Source of the DNA: Pseudomonadota bacterium
GTDB lineage: Bacteria; Pseudomonadota; Gammaproteobacteria; Steroidobacterales; Woeseiaceae
Assembly: GCA_022574185.1 (NCBI GenBank)
Contig: JACZSM010000015.1
Coordinates: 1-50,754, forward strand
DNA: 50,754 bases
Direction of reading: 5' to 3'
Below the pieces are notes generated by a model. It was not told where the DNA came from and made no database searches. It saw only the letters and a list, made by a program, of their open reading frames with translations. Both the position numbers and the translations under genes were made by a program. This document shows, piece after piece, positions 1 to 6,852 of this stretch. Position 1 is the stretch's first letter, and the number at the start of each line of letters is the position of its first letter.

Positions 1-546
1 TACCTGAAGATCATCGGCTGGGGCTGGATGTATCTGTCCACGATACTGGATGACTTCTCACGCTATGTCGTTGCCTGGAAGCTGTGCACTGGCATGACCA
101 GCCGTGATGTCACCGAGACCCTGGAACTTGCTTTGCAGGCCTCGGGTTGCGACCAGGCCGATGTCGTTCGTAAGCCAAGGTTGCTCTCCGACAATGGTGC
201 CAGTTACATCTCGGGTGATCTCGCTGACTGGCTCCGCGACAACGGCATGAGCCACGTTCGCGGCGCACCGTACCATCCGCAAACGCAAGGCAAGATCGAA
301 CGCTGGCACCAGACGCTGAAGAATCGGATATTGCTGGAGAACTACTTTTTACCCGGCGATCTTGAAAAGCAAATCGAGGCGTTCGTCGATCACTACAATC
401 ACCAGCGATACCATGAGAGCTTGAAAAACTTGACGCCGGCCGATGTTTACTTCGGACGTGGGCAGTCGATTCTGGCAAAACGAGAACGGATTAAGAAAAG
501 GACCATCGCGAAACGTCGATTGCACTATCAACGACACGCCGCGTAA
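1..546 (+). CDS. IS3-family transposase OrfB, C-terminal part (5' truncated by window edge)
   Basis: This is the catalytic rve/integrase-core region of an IS3-type OrfB transposase, which cuts and joins IS ends in the cytoplasm. The frame is open from base 1, so the visible 181 residues are a fragment of a protein that is usually about 280-300 aa. Visible motifs are LDDFSRYVVAW (after the first catalytic Asp, which should lie just upstream), LLSDNGASY with the second Asp, and GKIERWHQTLKNR with the catalytic Glu. The C-terminal HQRYHESL and PADVYFGR blocks are also typical. The tail is Lys/Arg-rich and ends in a normal stop, so the 3' end of the gene looks intact. Whether the IS is active cannot be judged without its left half. 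Confidence 0.9.
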   Translation, partial: YLKIIGWGWMYLSTILDDFSRYVVAWKLCTGMTSRDVTETLELALQASGCDQADVVRKPRLLSDNGASYISGDLADWLRDNGMSHVRGAPYHPQTQGKIERWHQTLKNRILLENYFLPGDLEKQIEAFVDHYNHQRYHESLKNLTPADVYFGRGQSILAKRERIKKRTIAKRRLHYQRHAA

Positions 547-616
547 TATGTAATTGATGAGCAAAGCTCTCCTTTAGAAAAGCGCTTCGTCTGTTCCATT
601 TGTTTGAAGACGGACA
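1..616 (+). mobile_element. IS3-family insertion sequence, right part (left end outside window)
   Basis: The element is recognised from its DDE transposase, whose reading frame is already open at base 1. The proposed right end is the sequence cggaca ending at 616. Read from outside, this gives a terminus starting TGTCCG, in line with the 5'-TG...CA-3' ends of IS3-family elements. Just after 616 a different reading frame, a serine recombinase remnant, begins, which fits insertion of the IS into that gene. The left terminal repeat and the target duplication lie outside the window, so the exact end is inferred. Confidence 0.65.
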
Positions 617-1027
617 GGGGTGCGGCGCGCGGCATCCAAACCGTCGACGACGAAAAAGGACATAGCCAAGCTCGACCGGCAGATTCAGAACGTCGTCGAT
701 AGTCTGACCGCGGCAGGGCAGTCAGATGCGCTAACGGCAAAGTTGCGCGATCTTGAGGAGCGAAAACAAGAGTTAACTCTTGGTATGGAAAAAGGTAGGT
801 CAAGCACCCTTTTGACCGCCGGCGCGCAAGACAAATGGCACGAAATCGTTTCCAATCTCGAGAACATTCACAAATACGCGCAACCCGATGAGGTTGAGAT
901 CGCCAGGGAAGCGCTCAAGGGAATCATCGGGGAAGTAACCGTGGTGGAAGAGAAACACCACGTTGTCGCCTATCCTATGCTTGGTGCCAACGTGGTGTAT
1001 AACTCTGGTGCCCAGAAGAGGACTTGA
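617..1027 (+). pseudogene. Large serine recombinase, C-terminal coiled-coil remnant
   Basis: About 136 residues resemble the extreme C-terminus of a large serine recombinase (phage or island integrase). A Lys/Glu-rich coiled coil (DIAKLDRQIQNVV...LRDLEERKQEL) is followed by a helical stretch of the kind seen after the zinc-ribbon domain. The catalytic resolvase domain and its nucleophilic Ser, and the zinc ribbon, are absent. The frame closes just upstream at 605-607, inside the putative end of the IS3 element, so the IS appears to have cut the gene. The apparent GTG start at 620 is probably not a real one. The stop codon (1025-1027) falls inside tRNA-Leu on the opposite strand. Such recombinases sit beside their attachment site, which suggests this tRNA was the target. 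Family assignment is by overall pattern and is moderately certain. Confidence 0.6.
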
Positions 1028-1092
1028 ACCTCCACTACCTTGCGATAACCAGCACCTGAAGCTGGCGCGTCTACCAATTCCGCCACCTGGGC
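1006..1092 (-). tRNA. tRNA-Leu (anticodon CAG)
   Basis: The reverse strand folds as an 87-nt class II tRNA. The acceptor stem GCCCAGG pairs with the 3' strand TCTGGGC (one G-T wobble), and the CCA end is encoded. The anticodon stem CCAGC/GCTGG encloses loop TTCAGGT with CAG at its centre. A long variable arm and a T-loop GTTCAAGTC follow. It is divergent from rnr, an arrangement I recall from Pseudomonas-like genomes. The recombinase remnant abuts its 3' end, so it probably served as an integration site, yet the tRNA sequence itself is intact. Confidence 0.96.
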
Positions 1093-1206
1093 AATTTGCG
1101 ATGTGCCCGCCAGAACCGCGTACAATCGCTGCTCTCGCGACGGGGCGCACTCTACTCAAACCGGGTGTAGCCTGTCAATAACCTACGATTCCCGGAGCCA
1201 TCTGGC

Positions 1207-3396
1207 TTGCCCAGAAAAAAAACCAAGAAAACCGCGAAACGCCGGGGTAAGGCCTACAAGCACCCGATTCCCAGCCGTTCAGAGTTACTGGAGGTGCTGC
1301 AGGATGCCGGCAAGCCGCTCAAGGCGGATCAGGTCTTGTCCACACTCGGCCTCAAGGGACAGCGCATGCGGTCGCTGCTCGTTGAGCGTCTCTATAAAAT
1401 GGTTCGTGCCGGGCAGATCATCGAAAATCGTCGCGGTGAATTTTGCCTGACGGCGAAGCTCGATCTGGTGACGGGCGTCGTTAGCGGCCATCGCGACGGC
1501 TACGGTTTCGTCATTCGCGATGATGTGGGTGACGACATTTACCTGTCAGCACGGCAAATGCGTTCGCTGTTTGACGGCGATCGTGTCGCCGTCAAGATCT
1601 CGGGCACCGATCGACGCGGCAAACCGGAGGGCTCACTGGTCGAGGTGCTGCAACGGGGTGAGCGCGAATTTGCGGGCAAGTTTATTCGCGAGCGCGGCAT
1701 CGGCCTTGTCATTCCGAACAACGCGAGAATTTCTCACCGCATCCTGATTGCGAAGGGCGAGGCGGGTGCCGCGAAGCCCGGGCAGATCGTCGTCGCGAGA
1801 ATTCTCGATTATCCGACGCAGATCGAACAGGCAACGGGCCGCATTGTCAGAATCATCGGCGATCCGGCGCAAAAAGGCATCGCTACCGATATTGCGATTC
1901 ACTCGCACAGCATTCCAACGTTGTGGCCCAAGGCAGTTCGGGAAGAGATTCGCGATCTTGGCAACACGGTGCCGGCTGCGGCCAAAAAGGGGCGTACCGA
2001 TTTCCGCGATCTGGACCTTGTGACGATCGACGGTGCCGACGCACGGGACTTCGATGACGCGGTCTATTGTGAGCGCGTCGGTAATGGCTGGCGTTTGCTC
2101 GTTGCGATTGCCGACGTGGCTCATTATGTGTCGCTCGGAACCGCACTGGATCAGCAAGCGATATTACGCGGCACGTCGGTGTATTTTCCCGATCGCGTCG
2201 TGCCCATGCTGCCAGAGGTCCTGTCGAACGGACTTTGCTCGATCAATCCAAAAGTAGATCGTCTCTGCCTGGTTTGCGATATGCGCATCACCGCGGACGG
2301 CAAGGTTTCCCGCGCACAATTTGCTGAAGGCGTCATGCGCTCGTCCGCACGACTGACCTATAGCCAGGTGAGTGAGTTCCTGACGGGTGAGTCGCCTGGC
2401 GCGGTGCCCAAGCCATTGCGCAAGGTTGTTCGCGAGCTGCACTCGTTATACGCGGCATTCGCGAAAACCCGGCAGCGGCGAGGCGCGATCGAACTCGATC
2501 TGCCGCAGACGCGTTTTGTATTGGGCAGTCAGGGAGAAATCGTGCGCATCGAATCGGTCGCACGCAACGACGCCCACCGACTGATCGAAGAATGCATGAT
2601 TGCCGCCAATGTCCAGGCCGCAAAATTTCTGCGGCGGCATCGTATTCCAGGCCTGTACCGCGTACACGCCAAACCTGATCCGGATCGCTTTGACGAGCTG
2701 CGTCGTTACCTGCTGACGCTGGGTCTCAAGGTGCCGCACCCGGATCATATCGAACCTAAGGCGTTTACGGCGCTGCTCAAACAAATTAGCGGGCGGCCGG
2801 ACAGTGCTGCCATTTCGATGGCCATGTTGCGATCACTGAAACATGCTGAGTACACGCCGAAAAATATCGGCCATTTCGGCTTGTCGCTTGACGCCTATGC
2901 GCACTTCACGTCACCAATTCGCCGCTATCCGGACTTGCTCGTGCATCGTGCTATCCGACATATCGTGCGCGGCGGCAAGCCCGGGCGGTTCCATTACGAT
3001 ATGCAGGCGATGGAGCGACTCGGTGCCATGACGTCGGCGCATGAACGGCGTGCCGAGGAGGCGACGCGCGATGTCGAGGCTGCGCTCAAGTGCGAGTACA
3101 TGCAGAGCCGGGTTGGCGAGGAATTTGATGGCGTCATCACCGGAGTCACGAATTTTGGCCTGTTTGTGCAACTCAACGAACTGCAAATCGATGGACTGGT
3201 GCACGTCACGAGTCTCGCCAATGATTACTATCATTTTGAGTCAGGATCGCAACATCTGGTCGGTGAACGGACGGGCCGTATTTATCGACTCGGCGACGCG
3301 ATGCGCGTGCAGGTGCAGCGAGTCGATGCCGACACGCGGAAGATCGATTTTCGCCCCGTTGAGGAAGTCGCAATGCGGCGCAAACGACGTCGATGA
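1207..3396 (+). CDS. rnr: Ribonuclease R
   Basis: This is a processive 3'-5' exoribonuclease of the RNB family that degrades structured RNA and takes part in rRNA and tRNA quality control. At 729 aa it is shorter than the E. coli enzyme (about 813 aa). The N-terminus is a basic segment followed by a winged-helix domain (about 20-80). Two cold-shock domains follow, then the RNB domain with the metal-binding motif DARDFDD at 278-284, and a C-terminal S1 domain (about 640-715). The tail is short and basic (MRRKRRR), where E. coli has a longer Lys-rich tail. The start is TTG with a GGAG at 1194-1197; no ATG lies nearby in frame. The stop overlaps the rlmB start (ATGA), so the two genes are probably translationally coupled. 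Confidence 0.97.
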   Translation: MPRKKTKKTAKRRGKAYKHPIPSRSELLEVLQDAGKPLKADQVLSTLGLKGQRMRSLLVERLYKMVRAGQIIENRRGEFCLTAKLDLVTGVVSGHRDGYGFVIRDDVGDDIYLSARQMRSLFDGDRVAVKISGTDRRGKPEGSLVEVLQRGEREFAGKFIRERGIGLVIPNNARISHRILIAKGEAGAAKPGQIVVARILDYPTQIEQATGRIVRIIGDPAQKGIATDIAIHSHSIPTLWPKAVREEIRDLGNTVPAAAKKGRTDFRDLDLVTIDGADARDFDDAVYCERVGNGWRLLVAIADVAHYVSLGTALDQQAILRGTSVYFPDRVVPMLPEVLSNGLCSINPKVDRLCLVCDMRITADGKVSRAQFAEGVMRSSARLTYSQVSEFLTGESPGAVPKPLRKVVRELHSLYAAFAKTRQRRGAIELDLPQTRFVLGSQGEIVRIESVARNDAHRLIEECMIAANVQAAKFLRRHRIPGLYRVHAKPDPDRFDELRRYLLTLGLKVPHPDHIEPKAFTALLKQISGRPDSAAISMAMLRSLKHAEYTPKNIGHFGLSLDAYAHFTSPIRRYPDLLVHRAIRHIVRGGKPGRFHYDMQAMERLGAMTSAHERRAEEATRDVEAALKCEYMQSRVGEEFDGVITGVTNFGLFVQLNELQIDGLVHVTSLANDYYHFESGSQHLVGERTGRIYRLGDAMRVQVQRVDADTRKIDFRPVEEVAMRRKRRR

Positions 3397-4148
3397 GCAA
3401 GTCAAAATATGTCGCCGGATTAAGGGCCGTGGAGCAACTGCTGTCGAGCCGAAATTCAGATGTGCGCCGCATATTCGCCGAATACCAGACTGTCAATCCG
3501 CGCGTCGAGGCTTTGATTTCGCTGGCGAATGCCCGTGGTATTGAAATCCACCAAGCTAATCGCGGCAGATTGCAGCAGATCAGTGGCGAATCGCGGCACC
3601 AGGGCATTGTTGCCGAGGTGCGGCGCAGTACGATGCTGGACGAGGCGAATTTGCGATCGCTGGTCGAGGCACGCCTGGAGTCGGCCGACGAGCGTCATTT
3701 ACTGTTGCTGATGCTCGACGGCGTTCAGGATCCGCACAATCTCGGCGCCTGTTTGCGTACCGCCGATGCGACCGGCGTGGACGCTGTGATTGTCCCGCGC
3801 CACGATAGCGCCGGACTCGGATCCACGGTGAGCAAAGTTGCTTCGGGCGCCGCCGAGCAATTGCCGTTTGCACAGGTTGCGAATCTCGGCAGGGTCCTGG
3901 GCTGGCTTGCGGGTTACGGTGTCGCGGTGTTAGGCACCAGCGATCAGGGCGACACCGGCCTCTATGAAACGGATCTGGATCGCCCGCTGGTATTCGTCAT
4001 GGGCCGCGAAGAAAAGGGCCTGAGCAAAGGCGTCGCGGCCCGCTGTGACGAGTTACTGTGTCTGCCTATGCAGGGCGTCGTCTCCAGCCTCAATGTGTCT
4101 GTTGCGACCGGTGTGTGCCTGTACGAGGCGCTGCGGCAGCGAGGCTGA
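3393..4148 (+). CDS. rlmB: 23S rRNA (guanosine-2'-O-)-methyltransferase RlmB
   Basis: This SpoU/TrmH-family knotted methyltransferase uses S-adenosylmethionine to methylate the 2'-O of G2251 (E. coli numbering) in the P-loop of 23S rRNA. Its 251 aa comprise an N-terminal substrate-binding domain (about 1-80) and the SPOUT domain. The three family motifs are visible: motif 1 around N116 (HNLGACLRTADATG), motif 2 at 202-208 (VMGREEKG), and motif 3 around N234 (SSLNVSVATG). The gene overlaps rnr by four bases and the two form a conserved pair. The assignment to RlmB rather than a TrmH paralogue rests on the N-terminal domain and this pairing. Confidence 0.95.
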   Translation: MSKSKYVAGLRAVEQLLSSRNSDVRRIFAEYQTVNPRVEALISLANARGIEIHQANRGRLQQISGESRHQGIVAEVRRSTMLDEANLRSLVEARLESADERHLLLLMLDGVQDPHNLGACLRTADATGVDAVIVPRHDSAGLGSTVSKVASGAAEQLPFAQVANLGRVLGWLAGYGVAVLGTSDQGDTGLYETDLDRPLVFVMGREEKGLSKGVAARCDELLCLPMQGVVSSLNVSVATGVCLYEALRQRG

Positions 4149-4266
4149 GAACCGCCATCAGCGCCTGAAATTCGACACAATCATTGCTTGCGTCGAGGTG
4201 GGGCAACAGTTAGCATGCGCCTCCCCACGCACAAGCGTAGGGGCGGTCTCAACACCGCAGCCTCTT

Positions 4267-4289
4267 GCCACACCGGCGAGCCGGGTGGC
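4267..4289 (+). promoter_or_regulatory. GC-rich hairpin in the rpsF leader
   Basis: In the 210-bp gap between rlmB and rpsF, GCCAC pairs with GTGGC and CCGG with CCGG around a short loop. This makes a stable hairpin about 70 nt before the S6 start. Many bacteria autoregulate this operon by binding of the S6:S18 complex to a leader hairpin with an exposed CCG. The position and CCG content fit that idea, but the fold was done by eye and no covariance model was applied. A second small hairpin, gcggt...accgc, lies just upstream. Confidence 0.35.
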
Positions 4290-4358
4290 TGTAATCGGCA
4301 AGGGTACTTTGCCATTGTGACAAGGTATCCGGCGAGATTTCATCCAAAAGGGAAAACA

Positions 4359-5183
4359 ATGAGACATTACGAAATCGTGTTCCTGGTCCACCCGGACCAG
4401 AGTGAACAAGTTCCGGCCATGGTAGAGCGTTACGAAGGCATGGTGACCGGTTCTGGTGGTGTGGTGCATCGCACCGAAGACTGGGGTCGTCGTCAGCTGG
4501 CCCATCCAATCAACAAGGTCCATAAAGCGCACTATGTTCTATTGAATATAGAGTGCGACCAGCCCGTTCTCGATGAAATCAAGGGCGCATTTCGATTCAA
4601 TGATGCGGTGCTGCGTAACCTCATTATTTCGCGTAAGGCGGCCGTCACAGAAGCGTCGCCTATGGCCGTCGCCGTTGCCGAGGAAAAGGTCAAGGAAAAA
4701 GAAGCGCAGCAGCGTCGTGATGCCAAGGCGGCGGCCGAGGCCGCAATGCGGGCTAAATCCGCTGAGGCCGAAAAAGACAAGCAAGAAACTGTCGATGCGG
4801 AACCGGCGGCTGAGGCCGAGAAAGCCGACAGCAGCGAAGCATCAGCTGATGCGGAACCGGCGGCTGAGGCCGAGAAGGCTGACAGCAGCGAAGCATCAAC
4901 TGATGCGGAACCGGCGGCTGAGGCCGAGAAGGCTGACAGCAGCGAAGCATCAACTGATGCGGAACCGGCGGCTGAGGCCGAGAAGGCTGACAGCAGCGAA
5001 GCATCAACTGATGCGGAACCGGACGCTGAGGCCGAGACAGATTCGCGCGCAGACGACACCGAAGAGATATCCAGCGATGACAGCGTGGTCGAGGCGGATG
5101 CTGAGGTTGCAGCGGACGTGTCAGACAGTGACAGTGATAGTGGCGAAGATACGGCTGACGAAGCTGTAGATAAGAGCGCCTGA
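4359..5183 (+). CDS. rpsF: 30S ribosomal protein S6 with long repeat-encoded acidic C-terminal tail
   Basis: S6 sits on the platform of the 30S subunit and binds 16S rRNA together with S18. Residues 1 to about 105 are a normal S6 fold ([14 protein letters not shown] at the start, [10 protein letters not shown] in the middle). The chosen ATG follows a GGG purine run and begins the conserved MRHYE; in-frame codons back to 4188 belong to the leader. The protein is 274 aa where S6 is usually 95-150 aa. After the core comes a charged linker (about 106-145), then four 18-residue repeats ([18 protein letters not shown] type, 146-217), a partial fifth, and a Ser/Asp/Glu tail to residue 274. E. coli S6 receives Glu residues at its C-terminus from RimK; here an acidic tail is genetically encoded. 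That it plays a similar role is inference. The next genes are rpsR, a DUF2232 gene and rplI. Confidence 0.95.
   Translation: MRHYEIVFLVHPDQSEQVPAMVERYEGMVTGSGGVVHRTEDWGRRQLAHPINKVHKAHYVLLNIECDQPVLDEIKGAFRFNDAVLRNLIISRKAAVTEASPMAVAVAEEKVKEKEAQQRRDAKAAAEAAMRAKSAEAEKDKQETVDAEPAAEAEKADSSEASADAEPAAEAEKADSSEASTDAEPAAEAEKADSSEASTDAEPAAEAEKADSSEASTDAEPDAEAETDSRADDTEEISSDDSVVEADAEVAADVSDSDSDSGEDTADEAVDKSA
4794..5036 (+). repeat. 54-bp in-frame tandem repeat in rpsF, 4.5 copies
   Basis: Copies lie at 4794-4847, 4848-4901, 4902-4955 and 4956-5009, with a partial copy at 5010-5036. Copies 2, 3 and 4 are identical over all 54 bases. Copy 1 differs at three positions, and the partial copy diverges after its first dozen or so bases. 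The unit is a multiple of three, so changes in copy number keep the frame. Near-identity implies recent expansion by slippage or unequal exchange. Confidence 0.97.
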
Positions 5184-5193
5184 GGAGAATGAA

Positions 5194-5418
5194 ATGAGTC
5201 GATATTCACGCAGGCGCAAATATTGCAGGTTCACGGCAGAAGGCATCGAAGAAATTGATTACAAAGATCTCAATCTTCTCAAGGCCTATGTTACAGAGAC
5301 CGGCAAGATTGTACCGAGCCGCATAACCGGCACCAAGGCTCACTATCAGCGTCAGTTGGCGGTTGCAGTCAAACGCGCACGGTTCCTCGCGTTGTTGCCC
5401 TATACCGACCGACACTAA
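5194..5418 (+). CDS. rpsR: 30S ribosomal protein S18
   Basis: This 74-aa protein binds S6 and 16S rRNA on the small-subunit platform. It begins [13 protein letters not shown] and contains the hallmark [19 protein letters not shown] and the basic [12 protein letters not shown] segment. Its length is normal for the family. An AGGAG at 5183-5187 precedes the ATG by six bases and overlaps the rpsF stop region, so S6 and S18 are co-translated. priB, which lies between rpsF and rpsR in enterobacteria, is absent, as in many other gammaproteobacteria. Confidence 0.98.
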   Translation: MSRYSRRRKYCRFTAEGIEEIDYKDLNLLKAYVTETGKIVPSRITGTKAHYQRQLAVAVKRARFLALLPYTDRH

Positions 5419-5433
5419 CGCGGAGTACGATTC

Positions 5434-6318
5434 GTGCAGTCGGTAGCCACGTGGCTGGTTGCCCGGCCACAAAATGCCATTTTGGCGCTTGCAGCAACAT
5501 TGCTGCTGCCGCTGCTGCAGATAGTCAGTGGTGCCATAATGGTATTGCTCGTGTTGCGTCACGGTGTGCGCCTTGCGGTAATCGAGGGTGTTATCGCTGG
5601 CCTGTTTCTGGTGGCGGTTGCAATTGTGGTGGGGGCGCCGGTAACGCAGATCGCGGTCAGTATTGTTGCCACATTGTTGCCGGCACTGTTGCTGGCCGTG
5701 TTGTTGCACGTGACACGATCGCTCGCATTGACGATGCAGGTGTCTGCGATCCTGGCTGCGCTGGCGATGTTGGTGTTTCAGTTCGCCGTTGATGACATCG
5801 TGGCTTTTTGGGAGCCGGTCATGGCGATGCTGGTGGAGTGGACCCGGGACAACAACCTGCAGTTGCAGGCTGAGTTTTTGGTTGCCGATCCGGCGATGAC
5901 CGCCGAGATGATGACTCTGGCCACTGTGCTGACGCGATGGACGATATTCGCGGTGTATTTGTTGCTTGGCTATCGGTTTTATAGCGGTTTGCCGGGAGCA
6001 ACCGAAAATTACGGCCGGTTTTGCGATTTGAATTTTGGTCGCGTGATTGCGCTGATCATGGCATTGGCGTCATTGATCGCGTACGCAAGCGATACGGCCT
6101 GGTTACAGAATGTTGCAGTCGTGCTGTTCATGAGTTTTTGGCTGCAGGGGCTCGCCATTGTGCACTGGATGCACGTTGACAGGAATCTGCCATTATTCGT
6201 GGTGATCGCAACCTATGTTCTCATGCTGATTTTGCATGTGTTTTTGGTTCTGGCGTTGGCGGTACTGGGCTATACGGATGCGTGGTTTCGCTACCGCCGC
6301 GCGACACGACAACAGTAG
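5434..6318 (+). CDS. DUF2232-type polytopic membrane protein
   Basis: The 294-aa protein is very hydrophobic, with about eight to nine predicted membrane segments and short charged loops. It ends with a cytoplasmic Arg-rich tail (YRRATRQQ). It resembles the DUF2232 membrane proteins (YybS-like) often encoded between rpsR and rplI in gammaproteobacteria. It starts at GTG 15 bases after the rpsR stop and ends 14 bases before rplI, so it is part of the ribosomal protein operon. The molecular function is unknown. No enzymatic motif is visible, and a role as the membrane component of a transporter is only a possibility. Confidence 0.85.
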   Translation: MQSVATWLVARPQNAILALAATLLLPLLQIVSGAIMVLLVLRHGVRLAVIEGVIAGLFLVAVAIVVGAPVTQIAVSIVATLLPALLLAVLLHVTRSLALTMQVSAILAALAMLVFQFAVDDIVAFWEPVMAMLVEWTRDNNLQLQAEFLVADPAMTAEMMTLATVLTRWTIFAVYLLLGYRFYSGLPGATENYGRFCDLNFGRVIALIMALASLIAYASDTAWLQNVAVVLFMSFWLQGLAIVHWMHVDRNLPLFVVIATYVLMLILHVFLVLALAVLGYTDAWFRYRRATRQQ

Positions 6319-6332
6319 GTGAAGGATTTTAA

Positions 6333-6782
6333 ATGAATATCATTCTTTTGGATAACGTCGAGAACCTTGGCAATATCGGGGACCTCGTAAAAGTTAAAGC
6401 AGGTTATGGCCGGAACTTCCTGATTCCTCAGGGAAAAGCAACGCTCGCTACGCCTGAAAGCATGAAGAAAATTGACTCGCGGCGCGCAGAGCTCGAGAAA
6501 GCGGCTGCCGAAGACCTTGCCAGTGCAAATCATCGCGCCAAGACGATCAATGGTATGGAGCTCGTCATAACCGCCAATGCGGGGAGCGAAGGCAAACTGT
6601 TCGGCTCGGTTGGACCGATCGATATTGTGCAGGCATTTGGCAACGTACAGGTCGAAGTGGAGCGCAGTGAAGTGCGCATGCCGGATGGCCCGATTCACGA
6701 GCTCGGCGAATTTGCGATCGGAGTGCATTTGCACACTGATGTCAACGCCGAGGTCACAATAAGAGTCGTCGCTGAAGAATAG
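6333..6782 (+). CDS. rplI: 50S ribosomal protein L9
   Basis: L9 binds 23S rRNA at the base of the L1 stalk and influences reading-frame maintenance. The 149-aa length is standard. The N-terminal domain is clear (MNIILLDNVENLGNIGDLV, then VKAGYGRNFLIPQG). A connecting alpha-helix runs through about residues 40-75, and a C-terminal RNA-binding domain includes ANAGSEGKLFGSVG. An AGGTGAAGG region lies upstream of the ATG. It is the last ribosomal gene of the rpsF operon and precedes dnaB by 70 bases. Confidence 0.98.
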   Translation: MNIILLDNVENLGNIGDLVKVKAGYGRNFLIPQGKATLATPESMKKIDSRRAELEKAAAEDLASANHRAKTINGMELVITANAGSEGKLFGSVGPIDIVQAFGNVQVEVERSEVRMPDGPIHELGEFAIGVHLHTDVNAEVTIRVVAEE

Positions 6783-6852
6783 GGCGGCGGCATCCTGGGC
6801 GCACGTGTGATAAATTGAGCCTCGCGTTTTGTTTGCCTGAGAGAGCCTGAAT

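Noticed and set aside
963..1181. 72-aa open frame on the plus strand reading PRRGLEPPLP...
   Set aside because: It is a translation of the antisense of tRNA-Leu. Such GLEPP frames are a well-known artefact of class II tRNA genes. The same holds for the minus-strand frame at 800-1159.
4794..5036. Tandem repeat considered as a CRISPR array or minisatellite of non-coding type
   Set aside because: The units are contiguous without spacers and are in frame inside the S6 gene.
4532..5209. 225-aa minus-strand frame rich in Ser and Ala opposite rpsF
   Set aside because: It mirrors the tandem repeat of rpsF and has no start signal or family resemblance; rpsF is clearly the coding strand.
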